Shown: positions 11,687 to 23,607, counted from the first letter of the stretch. The stretch is 64,000 nucleotides of DNA from Adiantum capillus-veneris (GCA_014529385.2 CM043967.1:877001-941000), one strand, 5' to 3'. Notes: generated from the sequence alone by a model not told the origin. Numbers and translations: made by a program.

Positions 11687-11768
11687 TTGGAACTATAACA
11701 AAAAAGGTTCCCATTTCATTATGCCAGTAGTTAAAGGATATGCATGGCAATAATGGAAAACAAAAAAC

Positions 11769-12394
11769 AGCTCAAAGGAGGAAGATTTTTTATGTGTAGA
11801 TACAATTGAGCTTGGGCCGACACCAATGGGCCAAATAGCTCACACCATATGGATGAAATATACCAGATACAATCATAAATTTGAGAAGAGGCTTCGCTCA
11901 GAAGAGAAACTTACACAATCAAAATAGCAAGAAAACAGTGAGTAATTTGGAAAAATGGATAGCACTATTGCATTTGGAACGGCCAAACATCCCACTCTAC
12001 AATATCAAAGTGCTCAAATCCGAGCTGGGACGAGTAGTTTATGGTCAAAACAGGCTCCAAAAACAGCAAAAACTGAGTAGCAGCTCTTCATCCTCTTCTC
12101 TCCATGTTTTTCTGGTTTTTTTCATAGTTTTTCTAGTTTCCACTTTTCACTTTATCCCTTGGGAACCTTTGGCCTTTTGATTGACCTCAAACGGACCCCG
12201 GATAGGCCAAAAAATGGCAACGCAGTGCGTTTTTGTTACCTTCTACATCCATCCGCACACCTGGCACTCAACTTTTCCCAATAATTCATCTCACAATCAC
12301 GAGAAGTGTACCCTAAATATAGTTCTCATGGTGACCTTTTTGCATTATTCATCACAAGAAAACACTCCCATTGTGTCCTCACTTATCCACGTGC
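11769..12394 (-). repeat. ~630-bp dispersed repeat, copy 1
   Basis: Closely matches 15075-15704 in the same orientation. It has no coding sequence; the central CT-rich stretch and the shared run GGATTGACCTCAAA-like blocks help alignment. The two copies bracket the gag pseudogene at 12.4-13.7 kb and could be its LTRs, but I found no TG...CA ends or primer site at the inner edges, so LTR status is unproven. Confidence 0.6.
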
Positions 12395-12461
12395 CACACA
12401 TCTACTATTGGGAAAATGTCTGGTAGCTCATCCATCACCAACACCTTCACTGAACCACTCT

Positions 12462-13704
12462 CTAGTTATTTCTCCATTGGGTTAACCATCCTTTTCCACT
12501 ATTGCTTTTTACCTTAGGCACCATCTCTATAAACTGTCCAAAAGTAACATCTACTTTCCTGCTTGTTAGATCCTCCTTCAAGTCATAGCTTAATTGTCGA
12601 TCTTCTAGTGGAAAATTGAAAACATGAAACTTGTGACGAGCTCTTCTTTTCCTCTTGGCCTTGACATCCTTGTCTTCATGGATCTTTCCCTTCTTCTTAG
12701 TAGGATTTGCACCATTTCTTCCTTCCTTATCCTGTGTGGTCCTCTTCCCAATAGGCATCACTAATGTATCCTCCAGCTTTGCTGTCTTCTCCAAGGTGAC
12801 CACACTTAGCACTTTTGTCTTTCCCTTTTCCTTTTGGGTTAATCCACTGGTTCCTTCTTCTCCCTTAATTTCAATACCATAATCATTTGATCTAGTTAGC
12901 ACTTGTCTTGGCAATGGATACATGTCTCCCCCCATCCTTGGTGGCTTATCACATTGTGGGCTAATGTGGCTCAACTCTCCACAATTATAACAGGTGGGCC
13001 TTTGCCTTGAGACCCTACCATTGCTTTGTCCAACACCATTCCTGGGTTTTTCTTCACCTCTTGGCTGATTTGAAAACCTCACACAAGCTTGACTATTTCC
13101 CACATTACCTAGCATGTTTAGGCTAATATTCTTTGTTAAATCTACCACTTGCCTCATGTCTTGCCTTAGTTCATCATCTTGCACTGTTGTAGTGTCCACT
13201 GCTGGTATAACTTGAGGAGTAATAGAAACCAGTGGTTCATGATGAACCCTTGGTATGCAACCTTGCAAATAAACCATAGGTTGAAACTCAGACCTCCTGG
13301 GAAAAGACTCTACTCCTAGTTTACTCATTCTTCTCAGCTTCCACTCTTTGTTCCTCGCTACATCTAGTGCATCTTCATATGTCCTACGCTTCTTTAGCTC
13401 CACTCTCCAATGTATATTCTCCCAAAGACCAGCCAAGAACCTATCCTTGTTCATCATGTCAGGTGGGGCTCCCATGCCATTGAAAATTTACGTATATACT
13501 CACACCTTCCCTTTGCATCAAACCCTGTACTACTTGCCACACTCTGTCAGGATCTTCTGTCTTCACAAACTCCACTTCCAATCCATGCCTTAAATTGTCC
13601 CGACTTAATCTAACAGGTGGATCAACTGCACGCAACTCCTCTTCAAATGCTTTGGACCAAACTCGTGCATCCCTCTTTAAACAAATTTGGAGAAGACGTA
13701 ACAT
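12462..13704 (-). pseudogene. Retrotransposon gag with zinc knuckle and start of protease region
   Basis: From 13704 leftward: a capsid-like segment (LLQICLKRDARVWSKAFEEE, with WSKAFEEEL and VWQVVQGL typical of plant gypsy gag), a frameshift near 13465, then KDRFLAGLWENIHWRVELKK and a basic linker. A CCHC knuckle (CYNCGELSHISPQC, about 12960-13000) follows, then a K/R-rich spacer and VDVTFGQFIEMVPK, which resembles the segment just before the retropepsin in Tat-like elements. The frame stops at 12462 and no protease or RT follows. Weaker gag-like sequence continues upstream to about 13900. Confidence 0.75.
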
Positions 13705-13959
13705 CTGGGCAGTATCATGAACCTAGTTGCTAATTCAGGCAACCTTCATCTATTCCAAAAAGTCTTCCACATCTTCATCACTTCTTCCATGAAGTTCCTG
13801 ATAAGAGAAAGCCATGTCTACCCAAGTTTCAATGCTTTGAGAACCCCTTCTAACACAGGTGTAAGAACCCAAAACTTTTTACTGACTCAATCCCTAGAAA
13901 CTTCAATGGAGCTCAAACTTTTAGAAAAGGATGAACACATGCACATCAAATGAGTTTTC

Positions 13960-14870
13960 ATAGTTAATCATCGGAATTACAATAGGCAAAGGAGATTCTA
14001 GTATCTCTCTTAATCTTCTTGGCCCAAACATAAAGACTATGTGCTGCTGGTTAAAATTTTCATGTCCACATGAACATTTATCTAGATTCTTTGTGCAAAA
14101 TGAAAAGGAGTGAACTGAGGTCCATCGTGATTATCAATTAAAGGTCGACCAAGCAGCTCCCATCTAAGCACACTTGACTAATCACCCTCTGATTTTACCA
14201 GAATTTCACCAGCATAACAACATAAATGGCTCAAAAGACCAAAAAACTAGCCATCACAACTTGGAAAAATTTTGGTAGAGTTTCCCCAGAATTAGAGCCG
14301 TAAAAACCCAAAATACAGACTGTATAAGTATGCATAACCTGCCAACAATTGCATCCAAGCATCAAGTAGGAACACTAGTACATAGCCTATGACGAGGTCA
14401 CGGAAAGGGTGCTCTAGCCACCGTATCACCAAAAGAATCGCACACTTGAGAATCCCCCAACTCAATAAAACCTCACCACGACCCTCTCACAAAGGTTTAT
14501 GCAAATATCGTATAGTCAAGTCTTTGAAATGACTATCTTCCAGACCAAGTCTTAGAAATGGCTGGGACTGCCAAATAAAACCAAGTATGGCTCCACAAAG
14601 GCGTACAATGGCAGTATTCAGAAGTGACGTACAATACCAGACAATACGCTCAAATTGGCACCAAATGATGCATACCCATGACAACTACAAGTGACTCCCA
14701 CTTTCAACTGTACTTGTACCCTATAACTTGTAACGTATAAATTGTAATCTCGAATCTGTAATTTTGAAGTTGAGGGTACTTAAAGAAGTTCCTCCATGGG
14801 GGCACCAAAAGAATGTGAGCGATATGGAAACACACACAAAGACTCTATAATCACCCGACACACACTCTTT
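13960..14870. other. Non-coding stretch, nothing recognised
   Basis: No gene, RNA gene or repeat structure is visible. By position it could be the leader of the gag-bearing element to its left. Confidence 0.4.
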
Positions 14871-14875
14871 GGATA

Positions 14876-14878
<3 letters not shown>

Positions 14879-14945
<67 letters not shown>
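14879..14945. repeat. (CA)n microsatellite, 33 repeats
   Basis: An uninterrupted CA run of 67 bases. The long cysteine/valine frame on the minus strand is purely this repeat. Confidence 0.97.
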
Positions 14946-14947
<2 letters not shown>

Positions 14948-15074
14948 TGGGGTACCACTCGGCTTACACACCCACATGACCGAGACAACGAACACACCTA
15001 TGGAGTGAGAGGAGAGAGACTATCCATTTTCCCACTCAACATAGACATAGAGACACACACATACATGCACAAAA

Positions 15075-15704
15075 GAGCTCAAACAAGGAAGATTTGTGAT
15101 GTGTAGATACATATGAGCTTGGGCTGACACCAATGGGGCAAATAGATCACACCATATGGATAAAATATACCAGATACAATCACAAATTTCAGCAGAGGCT
15201 TCACTCACAAGAGAAACTTACACAACCAAAATAGCAGTAAAACAATGAGGAATTTGACAAAATGGACAGCACCATCTCGTTTGCAACGGCCAAGAATCCC
15301 ACTCTACAATATCAAAGTACTCAAATTCGAGCTCGGATAAGTAGTTTATGGCCAAAACAGACTCCAAAAACATCAAAAATTGAGTAGCGGCTCTTCATCC
15401 TCTTCTCTCCACGTTTCTCTAGTTTTTTTCTCTTTTGTTTTAGTGTCCACACTTCACTTTATCCCTTGGGCACCTATGGCCTTTGGATTGACCTCAAATG
15501 GACCCCGACCAGGCCAAAAAATGGCCATGCAGTGTGTTTTTGTTACCTTTCTACATCCATCCGCACACTTGGCACTCAACTATTCCCAATAATAAATCCC
15601 GCAATCCGTGAAGTGGCCCCCAAATATAGTTCTCATGATGACCTTTATGAATAATTCATCACAAGAAAACACTCCCATTGTGTCCTCACTTATCTACGTG
15701 CAAG
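15075..15704 (-). repeat. ~630-bp dispersed repeat, copy 2
   Basis: The second copy of 11769-12394. Similarity ends at the left near AGCTCAAA and at the right near ACGTGC. The orientation is the same in both copies. Confidence 0.6.
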
Positions 15705-16094
15705 TCTTGATCACATTTGAGTCGTCTGACACACCTGCTTACCTCATAGCATGATCCTACTGTGATAGCTTCCTCGAGAAGTTTTACGCTCCACCAACTG
15801 CTCATTATTATAGAAAAACACACTGATACTTGTGAAAATGAAAATTGATGTACCATGTACACGCTATCCTACCTGTACACATGTGGAACCCATGTAACCA
15901 CCTGGCTCTAGACAATGGGAAATTCTTTATTCAATGCACCATGCATGTGTATTTACATATGTGCAATCACTTCTTTCAAAAACCTCCTAACAACGACGAC
16001 GAGCTCTAACTTGGTCAGTGTGGCTTGTTTGGCTAGTGTGGACCTTGAAGCCACGCTGAAAAGGAGGCCAACTTGCCACGTTGGCACGCTAGCC
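15705..16094. other. No feature recognised
   Basis: Non-repetitive sequence without convincing coding potential. The portion next to 16094 may be decayed downstream sequence of the MCAT pseudogene. Confidence 0.4.
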
Positions 16095-16501
16095 GAAATT
16101 TAACCAAAGCCTTCTTCGCTTGCAAGTGCAGTTACTACACTCGCCTTTATTGTAAGCACACAAAGCCTCCATAGTCACCATGCCGGCCCCATAAATAGCA
16201 TATTGGCTTATAATGGTTGAATTTAGCTTCTTTTTTGGACCGTTATTCACACATCGACATATCATATCCAAGAATCTCACTTGCTTTATTGAACATCTCA
16301 AGAGCTGCTAGCACCTGAGCTACATCTTTTCTCATCCTAATTGCTTGGGCACCCTACTAGCCTGGAAACCTGAAGGCACAAGATGCTTTGTAGTCCGTAA
16401 ACAAAGTACCGCTAGAAAGATCTTCCGTAGCTGCTATACTCATGGAAATCCTAGGTGAATTTGCGGAGTTGTAGAGAACTAGTGGAAACCTCAACTTCCA
16501 T
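16095..16501 (-). pseudogene. Malonyl-CoA:ACP transacylase (MCAT) pseudogene, N-terminal part
   Basis: MCAT loads malonyl groups onto acyl-carrier protein for plastid fatty-acid synthesis. From an ATG at 16501 the minus strand gives a short Ser/Thr-rich presequence. Next come SSGTLFTDYKASCAFRFPG (the family has FLFPGQGAQ here), GAQAIRM, ALEMFNKASEILGYD, NNGPKKKLNSTIISQYAIY and MEALCAYNKGE, ending in a TALA remnant; these follow the plant MCAT order. Damage: a frameshift near 16445, two stops after FPG, a frameshift near 16255, and loss of the GLSLGE nucleophile region. Presequence and enzyme are joined without an intron, and the DNA before the ATG is purine-rich like a 5' UTR, so a retrocopy is likely but not proven. 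Confidence 0.7.
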
Positions 16502-17633
16502 TCTTTCTCTCTCTTTTAACTCTTACATACAATTCAAGGCTATCATTGCTATCGATGATCCCTATATATTTTAATTGTTGATCCATCGCGATGCCATAAG
16601 TCCTGTACGATCACACACCAATTGCATGGATGTGAAAGTCCTCCTCTTTTTGTGATCTTGGATACTCCTCAATCACTACTTCTCCAGGGAATTACTCATT
16701 CATTATCTTCTTACGGATTTCATTCAACCCCAATGTACAATATTGCATTATATCATTCCATTCTTGTTATTGTAATGTTGAATTGGCATTCACGCCCATC
16801 CAAGTAGCATTATATTCATTGTAGTTAAAATCTTTGATCTCATAACCGCTCTCAAGCTTAACATTATCTATAACGACCCCGCTTGAAATTAAGATGTTTA
16901 CCATGAACATAGCACTTCTAAGAGGTTTTTTCTTCTATCAGTTTTCTCTCAAGCACACCTTTTCTAATCATCCTCAATTGAAATGCTACCCGAGTTTCTC
17001 CAAAAGATCTAGATGAAAAACTCCTTGTTGTTTGTCTGTGATTGTTGTCTTTGGTACCAATTTTGTTCTTGTCCATTGTAGTTTGAAATTAATAAATCTA
17101 AATTTCAAATAAAGTTCAGGTGAAGATGATGCAAACCTTCCTTGCACATTACTAATAGGTCAATTTTGCATCTCTTGCACGTTTTCTTTCACAAGTCAAA
17201 GTGTGATCTGCCTTGAAAAAAATAGACCAAATTTTCAAAATATGTAAATTCTCTACAATTTGAAAGGAAAGGGTACCTATCAAACATCAGCCCTGAATTG
17301 ATCTTTCAGGACTATTGGAATAGTGGCTCCAGTATTTCAGTTGCTTTTGATACACGACCTATAAAGTCAAGTGTTGTTGACACCACTAGGTTGCAATTCA
17401 CAGTAGCTACACTCTAGATAGTACGGTGCTATTAGTAATCAATTAGAGGCCTACAAGACTTTCAAATTAGGAAGTATTAATGTGTATCGCACAAAGAGAA
17501 TACTTTCATAATTGCCTCAAATTACCTACATAGAAATTTTAGCAAGATCTTATTGAACCTTGTCCATAGTCATTTTCTTTATGATTCTTGACTTATTATG
17601 GCATGATTTTAATGATCCTTTTTTAATGAGCAT
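16502..17633. other. Gene-free stretch left of the GCAAC-flanked element
   Basis: No coding frame of note, no repeat array and no RNA gene seen. It is the target-side flank of the insertion at 17639. Confidence 0.4.
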
Positions 17634-17638
17634 GCAAC

Positions 17639-18227
17639 TGTGCACCTATGTCACACGTGTCAATGCAAGGAACTTGCCGATACACTGTGTGCGAGCCACA
17701 AATGGCTCCAAGCACACAACAAGCCTAAAATAGTAAGCTCAAAGATGGTGATGGTGTGTCACTCACCGCTCTACGCTTGCTATCGTGGAGGATTCCTCAC
17801 CGCGAAGAAGAGGGAGATGCCTCTACGCCACGCTCAACCGCTTCTCCGCCGTCGTGCCTTCGTAATGCTCGATCGCACACACACTCCCTCTCTCTCCCTC
17901 TCTCACTCTCTCACACATACACACACACACAAGGAGATGAAGAAGAAGAAGATGAAGATGGAGCAAGAGCACTTTTCAATTGCACAAATGAGAGAATGAG
18001 TGAATTTTAGGTTTAGTTGACTTTTATATGAGCTCGCCCCATTCACACTTGGGCGCCCATGCTTAGCCAATTAATCCCTTGAATGTTCCAGTTAGAATGT
18101 GCCTCTCATCGGCGATCACTCTTACCCTTTTCCTATTGGATCGACAAGCCCGGTACCTAACTCTACCAAGTAAATAATACAACGTCCATCGTAGGGATAG
18201 GGTGTCCATGAGCCGTGAAGGTTAACA
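17639..18227 (-). repeat. 3' LTR of the 17639-23607 element
   Basis: Matches 23020-23607. It contains a minus-strand TATAAAAG (about 18021-18028), CT/CA-rich tracts (17875-17935) and a GAAGAAGAAGAAGATG run. No polypurine tract is obvious to its right, which is unusual for a functional 3' LTR. Confidence 0.9.
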
Positions 18228-19331
18228 TGCTCGAAAGCTATTGAGTTGAAGCTCGTTCATTGAGGTGGAAGAGTATTTGAGATGAATGTCCTTAGTCTTC
18301 TTCAGTCACTGCAAAATCAAACAACATTGGCACAGTAATTGCATTCTCATATACAATTAGAAAGCATATGCAGTTTTAGGCAGATAAATTGATTGGTAGC
18401 ATACTAAACCATTAGAAAGCATATGCAGTTTTTAGGCAGATAAATTGATTGGTAGCATAATTCTAAATCATTTGTCAGTAATAAACATTATATTTCAATA
18501 TAATCAAACGCATAAACAATTGTAAAGGTAAAAAATTAAACAAGTCTGGGGTCGCTAATTTAACGGTCGAAAGGCACTAAAGATCGACTATTAATACCAT
18601 GGGTAAGCTTGTCAATTTTCTCTGATCAATTAAGTTGTTTAATCGCGAGAGCCAAGTATTTCATGTCTGAGGGCTGACTAGAGGCTATACCTAGAAGACC
18701 TTGTAGTTAAGCTACGATAAAAGGAATTTCTCATGAAATCATCACTTGACTGATTACCTTTTCTCTGACCCCCCAAAGTCTTTTCACAGTGATTCCATTT
18801 TGATGTGTGTGCTTATTTTGTATGCCTTGGGTTTTTTGCTTTTCAAGGAAAAGCGCCCACACTGGGAAACTCTAGGGATCTAGTACCATAGGCGATACAT
18901 GTGAGTGAAGTACCACATCAAGCTGAGATTTCTCTTCCAGCTAAAGATTTTACATTGTGGCACTTTGATGTTTTTTTTTGTTTATTCGTTTTCAGCATTT
19001 TAATTTTGTAACTTTGGGGGGTCATATAACAATGTTACACCTCCCCAGGCTCATCACACTAGTAAACTCCCTTTATAATACTTAAGCTAAAGGTCAATAG
19101 GGACTACGCCCACTAGAAAGCCCTAGTACATTTCACACAATGCTGCCTAAATCGGATTAAGAACCTAAGTAACCATTAATTATTAGGAAGGCATTCCCCA
19201 TGGTATTAAGAGAAGATCTCTAGCACCTAGCTTGGTCAAACTAGCTTAGTTGGACTGCTTGATTTTTAAACCTAGACAAGTGATTATGACAAAAAATTAC
19301 ATTAAATTTAATGTTTGATACTAAGAAAATG
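18228..19331. other. Non-coding interior with a 48-bp tandem duplication
   Basis: Lies between the 3' LTR and the second, inner LTR. Bases 18356-18403 are repeated at 18411-18459 with one extra T. No coding sequence was recognised. Confidence 0.6.
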
Positions 19332-20286
19332 TGTTGAATATTATGCTACAACTCACAATTAAAGTAGACAACCATGGATGAAAAAAGATAAGGGGCAATG
19401 CTAATGGACAAGAAACACCTGTTTGCGTTGATAATCGCACTTTATTTGAAGAGTGAGTCGAGATAAAGATTCCATGAAGGTCCAGATCCTAACAATAGCA
19501 ACACGCTCCTGTACACACTAGGAGACACAAGGAATACCTCTAGGAGGCACATCAGTGGGAAAAGGTACCAACACTTATTGAACACAACAATAAAACATAA
19601 GGAACCCTAACCTAATTATTTGCACTCCCCCTAGAGAATCAAGGGAATAGGATATTGTAGAGATTGGGGAGAAAACCTAAGGCTAAACCCCTATCCTCGT
19701 CATCGAGATAAACAAAGTCATCATCCATGAGACCATATGTGCCATCTGTGTAGTCATGTAAATCTTCTTCTTCATCATAGGTACCCATGTTTACTAAGAA
19801 GGTCACTAGACGCCTATAGTCATCTTGGTCAAAAGGGTAGGCTTGTGTAATGGGAGATACACTCTCTACTAAGTATGGATCAGTCGTGGTCAAGAGACGT
19901 ATCAACCATTCTAACTCCTCGAAATTCCTCTCACATGCTAGGTACCTACCAAATCCCATTCACAGGCAAGCACCGAAAAGACCATGTGAAACATTTGTGA
20001 AAAGTAACGAGGGTACCTCTCACCCAAGGCAGGAGTGGATGACTCTAGCGTACTAGCCATATATGTACACACAAATAAATGATGGTTAGAGTGCAAATAT
20101 TACAAGGGTCGTGTTCTTGTGCATAATATGTTTTTATGATTTTGTGCTATGGCTATTGCTCTTTTACTTTTTTATCTTGTTTTTGTGAGTATAAGCATTT
20201 ATATATACATTCCCTAAGATTGGAGATTAAGAATTCAGGGAGAAATGTTGAGAGGGGAGTGAGTGAATGATGACTGTTAGAAAACA
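19332..20286 (-). mobile_element. Probable 3' LTR of a second Asp-type element, enclosed in the first
   Basis: On the minus strand it would start TGTTTTCTAAC right after a strong polypurine tract (20287-20300) and end ATTCAACA, the same end as the 934-bp LTR of the giant element (GTTCAACA). It has a TATA box (TATATATA, 20200-20207) and an AATAAA (19441-19446), i.e. U3-R-U5 order. No second copy is in the window, so the left edge is inferred. If right, the ORF at 19639-20060 lies inside the LTR transcript. Confidence 0.55.
19639..20060 (-). pseudogene. Unknown acidic ORF of ~140 aa with one frameshift
   Basis: An ATG at 20060 opens 40 codons (start MASTLESSTPALGERYPRYF); a second frame then carries about 100 codons (RYLACERNFEELEWLIRLL to a stop at 19639). 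Joining them needs one frameshift near 19945. The C-terminal half is rich in Asp and Glu (DEEEDLHDYTDGTYGLMDDD). A TATA box lies about 145 bases upstream and AATAAA about 195 bases downstream, so the block is laid out like a compact transcription unit. I do not recognise the protein. It could be a short LTR-borne gene or a chance frame. Confidence 0.4.
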
Positions 20287-20300
20287 CTCCCCCCCTTCCT
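20287..20300 (-). promoter_or_regulatory. Polypurine tract
   Basis: The minus strand reads AGGAAGGGGGGGAG immediately before the LTR start at 20286. The giant element (42977-42990) and the element at 40914-40927 have nearly the same tract, so these elements form one family group. Confidence 0.75.
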
Positions 20301-20479
20301 TGGGTAGATCATACCGTTTGAAATGATGTCGTCACCCTTTGAAACCAGTTGTTCCAAGTTGTTATAGGTGAAGGCTTTAACTAATAGTTTTCGACCGCCC
20401 TATGCGTTTCATCTAGTTGTGAGGGTGGTAAGGTACTCTCCCATGATTTTATTTACAACATTGTTGTAGGTGGTGAACT

Positions 20480-22205
20480 TACAACGGGAGGTGCAAACTC
20501 TTTCTTGCTTGTATGGATATGTACAATGGTAGGTGGAGGTTGTGTCGAAGCTTCTATTTCCGTATAGGAACTACATGAAGAGCAAGAAGCTTCATTTGAT
20601 TTCCCTGTTTCTGAGCTAGGTGGAACAAATCGTTCTTTCTTTGGTACCCAAACTAGCTCTAGAGCAGGTGTGTAACATTCCGTGATTTTTTCCTTTCCGC
20701 GATCTTCAATTGTTTTGGAGCCACAGGATTGAGCTCACATGGGCCCGGTGACAAGTAAGAGCACAATTTACGTTTTGGCACCCAGATTTGATCATTTCTT
20801 TCATAGTAGCCTTGGGCTTCCAATAGTTTTTTAGGAATCCAATGCAACGTTTCTTTACATTTCTCGGGGTGAATGGGACGTCTCTTACCAAACTCCTGTC
20901 TTTTAGCACTGACTATGGTTGCTAAGGAAGATTTCGGGACCCACTTGTATGTTTTCTTTGTTATATTGGGATGGGTCTTGTGTGTCTCAAGCTTTATTTC
21001 AGCTACATCAGTTGAATCTCTAGAGAGTTGGGCTATGGGGACATATGGTTCAACCTTTTGGACCTAAAATGTTTTGGGTTTTATTTCCTTAAGAGGAAAT
21101 ATCTCAGGGACTATGGCTTGAGTGGCAGGGCTAAGAGTTGGTTTCTGTGTTGTGACACCCCCTGTCCCCCAATCAATAGTGCATTTGGTGGCTATCATCC
21201 ACGTGCGTCCTAGATTTATATTACCCTCCATAGTTCCAACAGGCATGACCAAAAAGTGTTGAGCTACAACCCCATTGTCATAACTGACAGAAGTGTGCCA
21301 GATTCCAAAAACCAAAGTTTTTTTCTTGTTGACACCCTTGACTTGGATAATACTCTCAGATAGAGGTGGCTTCGCTAACTGACACCACACCCTATATGAT
21401 AGCATATTATATTTAGCACCCGTGTCTAATAAGGAGTTATATAGCACTTTTCCATAGGCGTTGTTTAGCTCAATAGGGTATCGTAGAGGTGTATCAGAGT
21501 CCAACCAATCCTCGTCGGTTTCAACGTGGAATGCATGTGTGACTCCAAGGTTAGCCTCTGTTGTAGATTTCTTTTCATTTATCCTAGCACGCACATTTGC
21601 TCGATATCGTCATCTCTTATATGGCCTTCTTTTCTTGCTGAGGTTATGATTTTGGGTTATGTTTGAACCAGACCCGCTTGATATGTCTTCGCTTGTACCT
21701 TTTTCACTCTTGGATAAATCACCATAGGCTGTTGTACTAGGCCTTGAGTGTTTAGTTTCTTGACTTGATTCATTGGTCATTTCCTCTAGCCTTGAATCAA
21801 TCTCTCCTTGACATTCCGTTTCTGAGGTATCATTAGTTTCACTCTTAGGTAGGTCTGCCTCTCTTTTATCGTCAGAGATTATATACACTACACCTGACAT
21901 GTTTACTAGTACGATTTGTGGGGTCTTCTCCCTCTTATTTACATCATTAGCTCCATGTTTGGAGCGAGTGGCTCTACTAAAGGTTTCCTTCAAGCGGCTG
22001 AGCACACTCGGCCCGAACCGTGGGTCCATGGCATGCATGTCTTGGTTAAGCTATCGGGATTAGACATTGGGAAACCCTCCATGACGTCGTAGTCAGAGAA
22101 AGAGTCACTAGCCGCTATGTTCGGGTCTTGGTTTGTACTACCTTGGGTCCCCGCCGAGGGCCCGGAACCTAAGGTAGGTGGATAATGAGAACTCGCGTAA
22201 GTCAA
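20480..22205 (-). pseudogene. Gag-like segment, retropepsin and W[IV]PK-repeat protein
   Basis: From 22205: a Ser/Pro-rich segment, a frameshift near 22045, a charged Ser/Thr-rich region, one stop (TGA from CGA at 21610), then RYRANVRARIN and a retropepsin-like domain with SLLDTGAKYNMLSYRVW (about 21420) and NLGRTWM. After a stop near 21064 the frame gives KWVPKSSL (20932-20943), HWIPKKLLEAQGYYERNDQI (about 20845-20785) and WVPK (about 20775). A further frameshift leads to VWVPKKERF (about 20645). The order retropepsin then WVPK repeats matches 48970-50150. The role is unknown. Retropepsins cleave polyproteins, but this one sits without RT or INT. Confidence 0.7.
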
Positions 22206-22997
22206 AATTCTCTTTAGTTACTCTGCCTCTAGCACACGACCAGAGCACAGATGCATGTGCCTTTGGCACCCTACAAGCGTCGGCGAATAACCTCGAAGGT
22301 TAATCGCTTACTTTTTTAAGCGTCCATTTTCACTTGTGTTTTTACATTTTTAATGTTTTTTAATGATCGGTTTTTTTATTAAAGTGTGTGATAGCTCAAA
22401 ACGAGCGTATCACTCAGAGAGTTGTGGTGTGATTTACAGCACAACGTCCGGTCACCTGAAGCTCCGTTGGTCCTCAAAAAAGTCGATTTTTAGCTACGTG
22501 TGAAGCTAAAATTCGTAATTTTAAAGGGCGATAGATGCCTAAGCCTGAGCGTGAGCTTGGGCTTGGGTCTGGGAGATATTCCCGATCCTGGTCCTACCTT
22601 TTTTAAAAAAAAAAATAATAATTTTTATTTATTTATTTTTTAAAAAATATTTATAAGGATAAGGTCGCCGCGGCCTACGCGAGAGCACACACACACTCTA
22701 CCTACCTACTTCCAACTAATACACCTAGTGCTACACACTAACACACTCTATTAGCTCTCACAAATCTACTTCCTCCTTACTGTACATTACATTACAGAGA
22801 ACTAACAACCTTAATACTAACACCTTACAGAGAGAAAAAACACAGTATCTTTGAAAACACCATTAACAAAAAAATTACACAGTAGTAACAAAAAATACTT
22901 CTTTTCAACACACACATCCTCCTTCCTTACCTTTCCTACAATTGAAATTGCACCACAAAAGAAGCACAGAGTGCCATTCAAGCTTAGTGTATGGCAT
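22206..22997 (-). other. Leader of the 17639-23607 element
   Basis: A non-coding interval between the primer site and the gag-like frame. It contains an A/T tract (22598-22656) that can fold on itself and a GC-rich patch (GCCGCGGC at about 22671). No 24-bp palindromes of the kind seen in the giant element were found here. Confidence 0.5.
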
Positions 22998-23015
22998 TCC
23001 CCGGCAGCGGCGCCA
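22998..23015 (-). promoter_or_regulatory. Primer-binding site, tRNA-Asp type
   Basis: The minus strand reads TGGCGCCGCTGCCGGGGA, one mismatch from the complement of the plant tRNA-Asp 3' end. It begins five bases inside the 5' LTR edge at 23020. Confidence 0.88.
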
Positions 23016-23019
23016 AAAA

Positions 23020-23607
23020 TGTGCGCGTATGTCGCACGTGTCAATGCAAGGAACTTGCCGATACACTATGTGCGAGCCACAAATGGCTCCAAGTACACAA
23101 CAAGCCTAAACTAGTAAGCTCAAAGATGGCGATGGTGTGTCACTCACCGCTCTACGCTTGCTATCGTGGAGGATTCCTCGCCGTGAAGAAGAGGAAAACG
23201 CCGCTACGCCGCGCTCAACCGCTTCGCCGTTGTCGTGCCTTCGTAATGCTTGATTGCACACACACTCCCTCTCTCTCCCTCTCTCTCTCACACACATTCA
23301 CACACACACAAGGAGATGAAGAAGAAGAAGATGGAGATGGAGCAAGAACACTCTTCAATTGCACAAATGAGAGAATGAGTGAATTTTAGGTTTAGTTGAC
23401 TGTTATATGAGCTCGCCCCATTCACACTTGGGCGCCCATGCTTATCCAACTAATCCCTTGAATGTTCTAGTTAGAGTGCACCTCTCATCGGCGATCACTC
23501 TTACCCTTTTCCTATTGGATCGACAAGCCCGGTACCTGACTCTACCAAGTAAATAATACAACGTCCGTCGTAGGTGATAGGGTGTCCGTGAGCCGTGAGG
23601 GTTAACA
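23020..23607 (-). repeat. 5' LTR of the 17639-23607 element
   Basis: The partner of 17639-18227. Its right end, GTTAACA, is followed by the target duplication GCAAC. The TATA region here reads ATATAACAG rather than ATATAAAAG, so the promoter copy is mutated. Confidence 0.9.

Larger units (their letters stand above)
17639..23607 (-). mobile_element. Complete non-autonomous LTR element (5969 bp) with GCAAC target duplication
   Basis: Two LTRs of 589 and 588 bases in the same orientation (17639-18227 and 23020-23607), an Asp-type primer site at 22998-23015 and an exact 5-bp target duplication, GCAAC at 17634-17638 and 23608-23612, define the insertion. The minus-strand LTR begins TGTTAAC and ends GCACA. 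No RT, RNase H or integrase is present. The interior carries a gag-like segment, a retropepsin and W[IV]PK repeats (20480-22205), and also what looks like the 3' LTR of another element (19332-20286). So it is either a chimeric passenger or the remains of a nested insertion plus deletion. By eye the LTRs differ at roughly one base in twenty, so the insertion is not recent. Confidence 0.88.

Noticed and set aside
14721-14945. Minus-strand Cys/Val open frame of 74 codons
   Set aside because: It is the translation of the (CA)n run at 14879-14945.
22598-22656. A terminator or structured RNA in the A/T tract
   Set aside because: It is low-complexity A/T with no stem of mixed sequence; no functional claim is possible.
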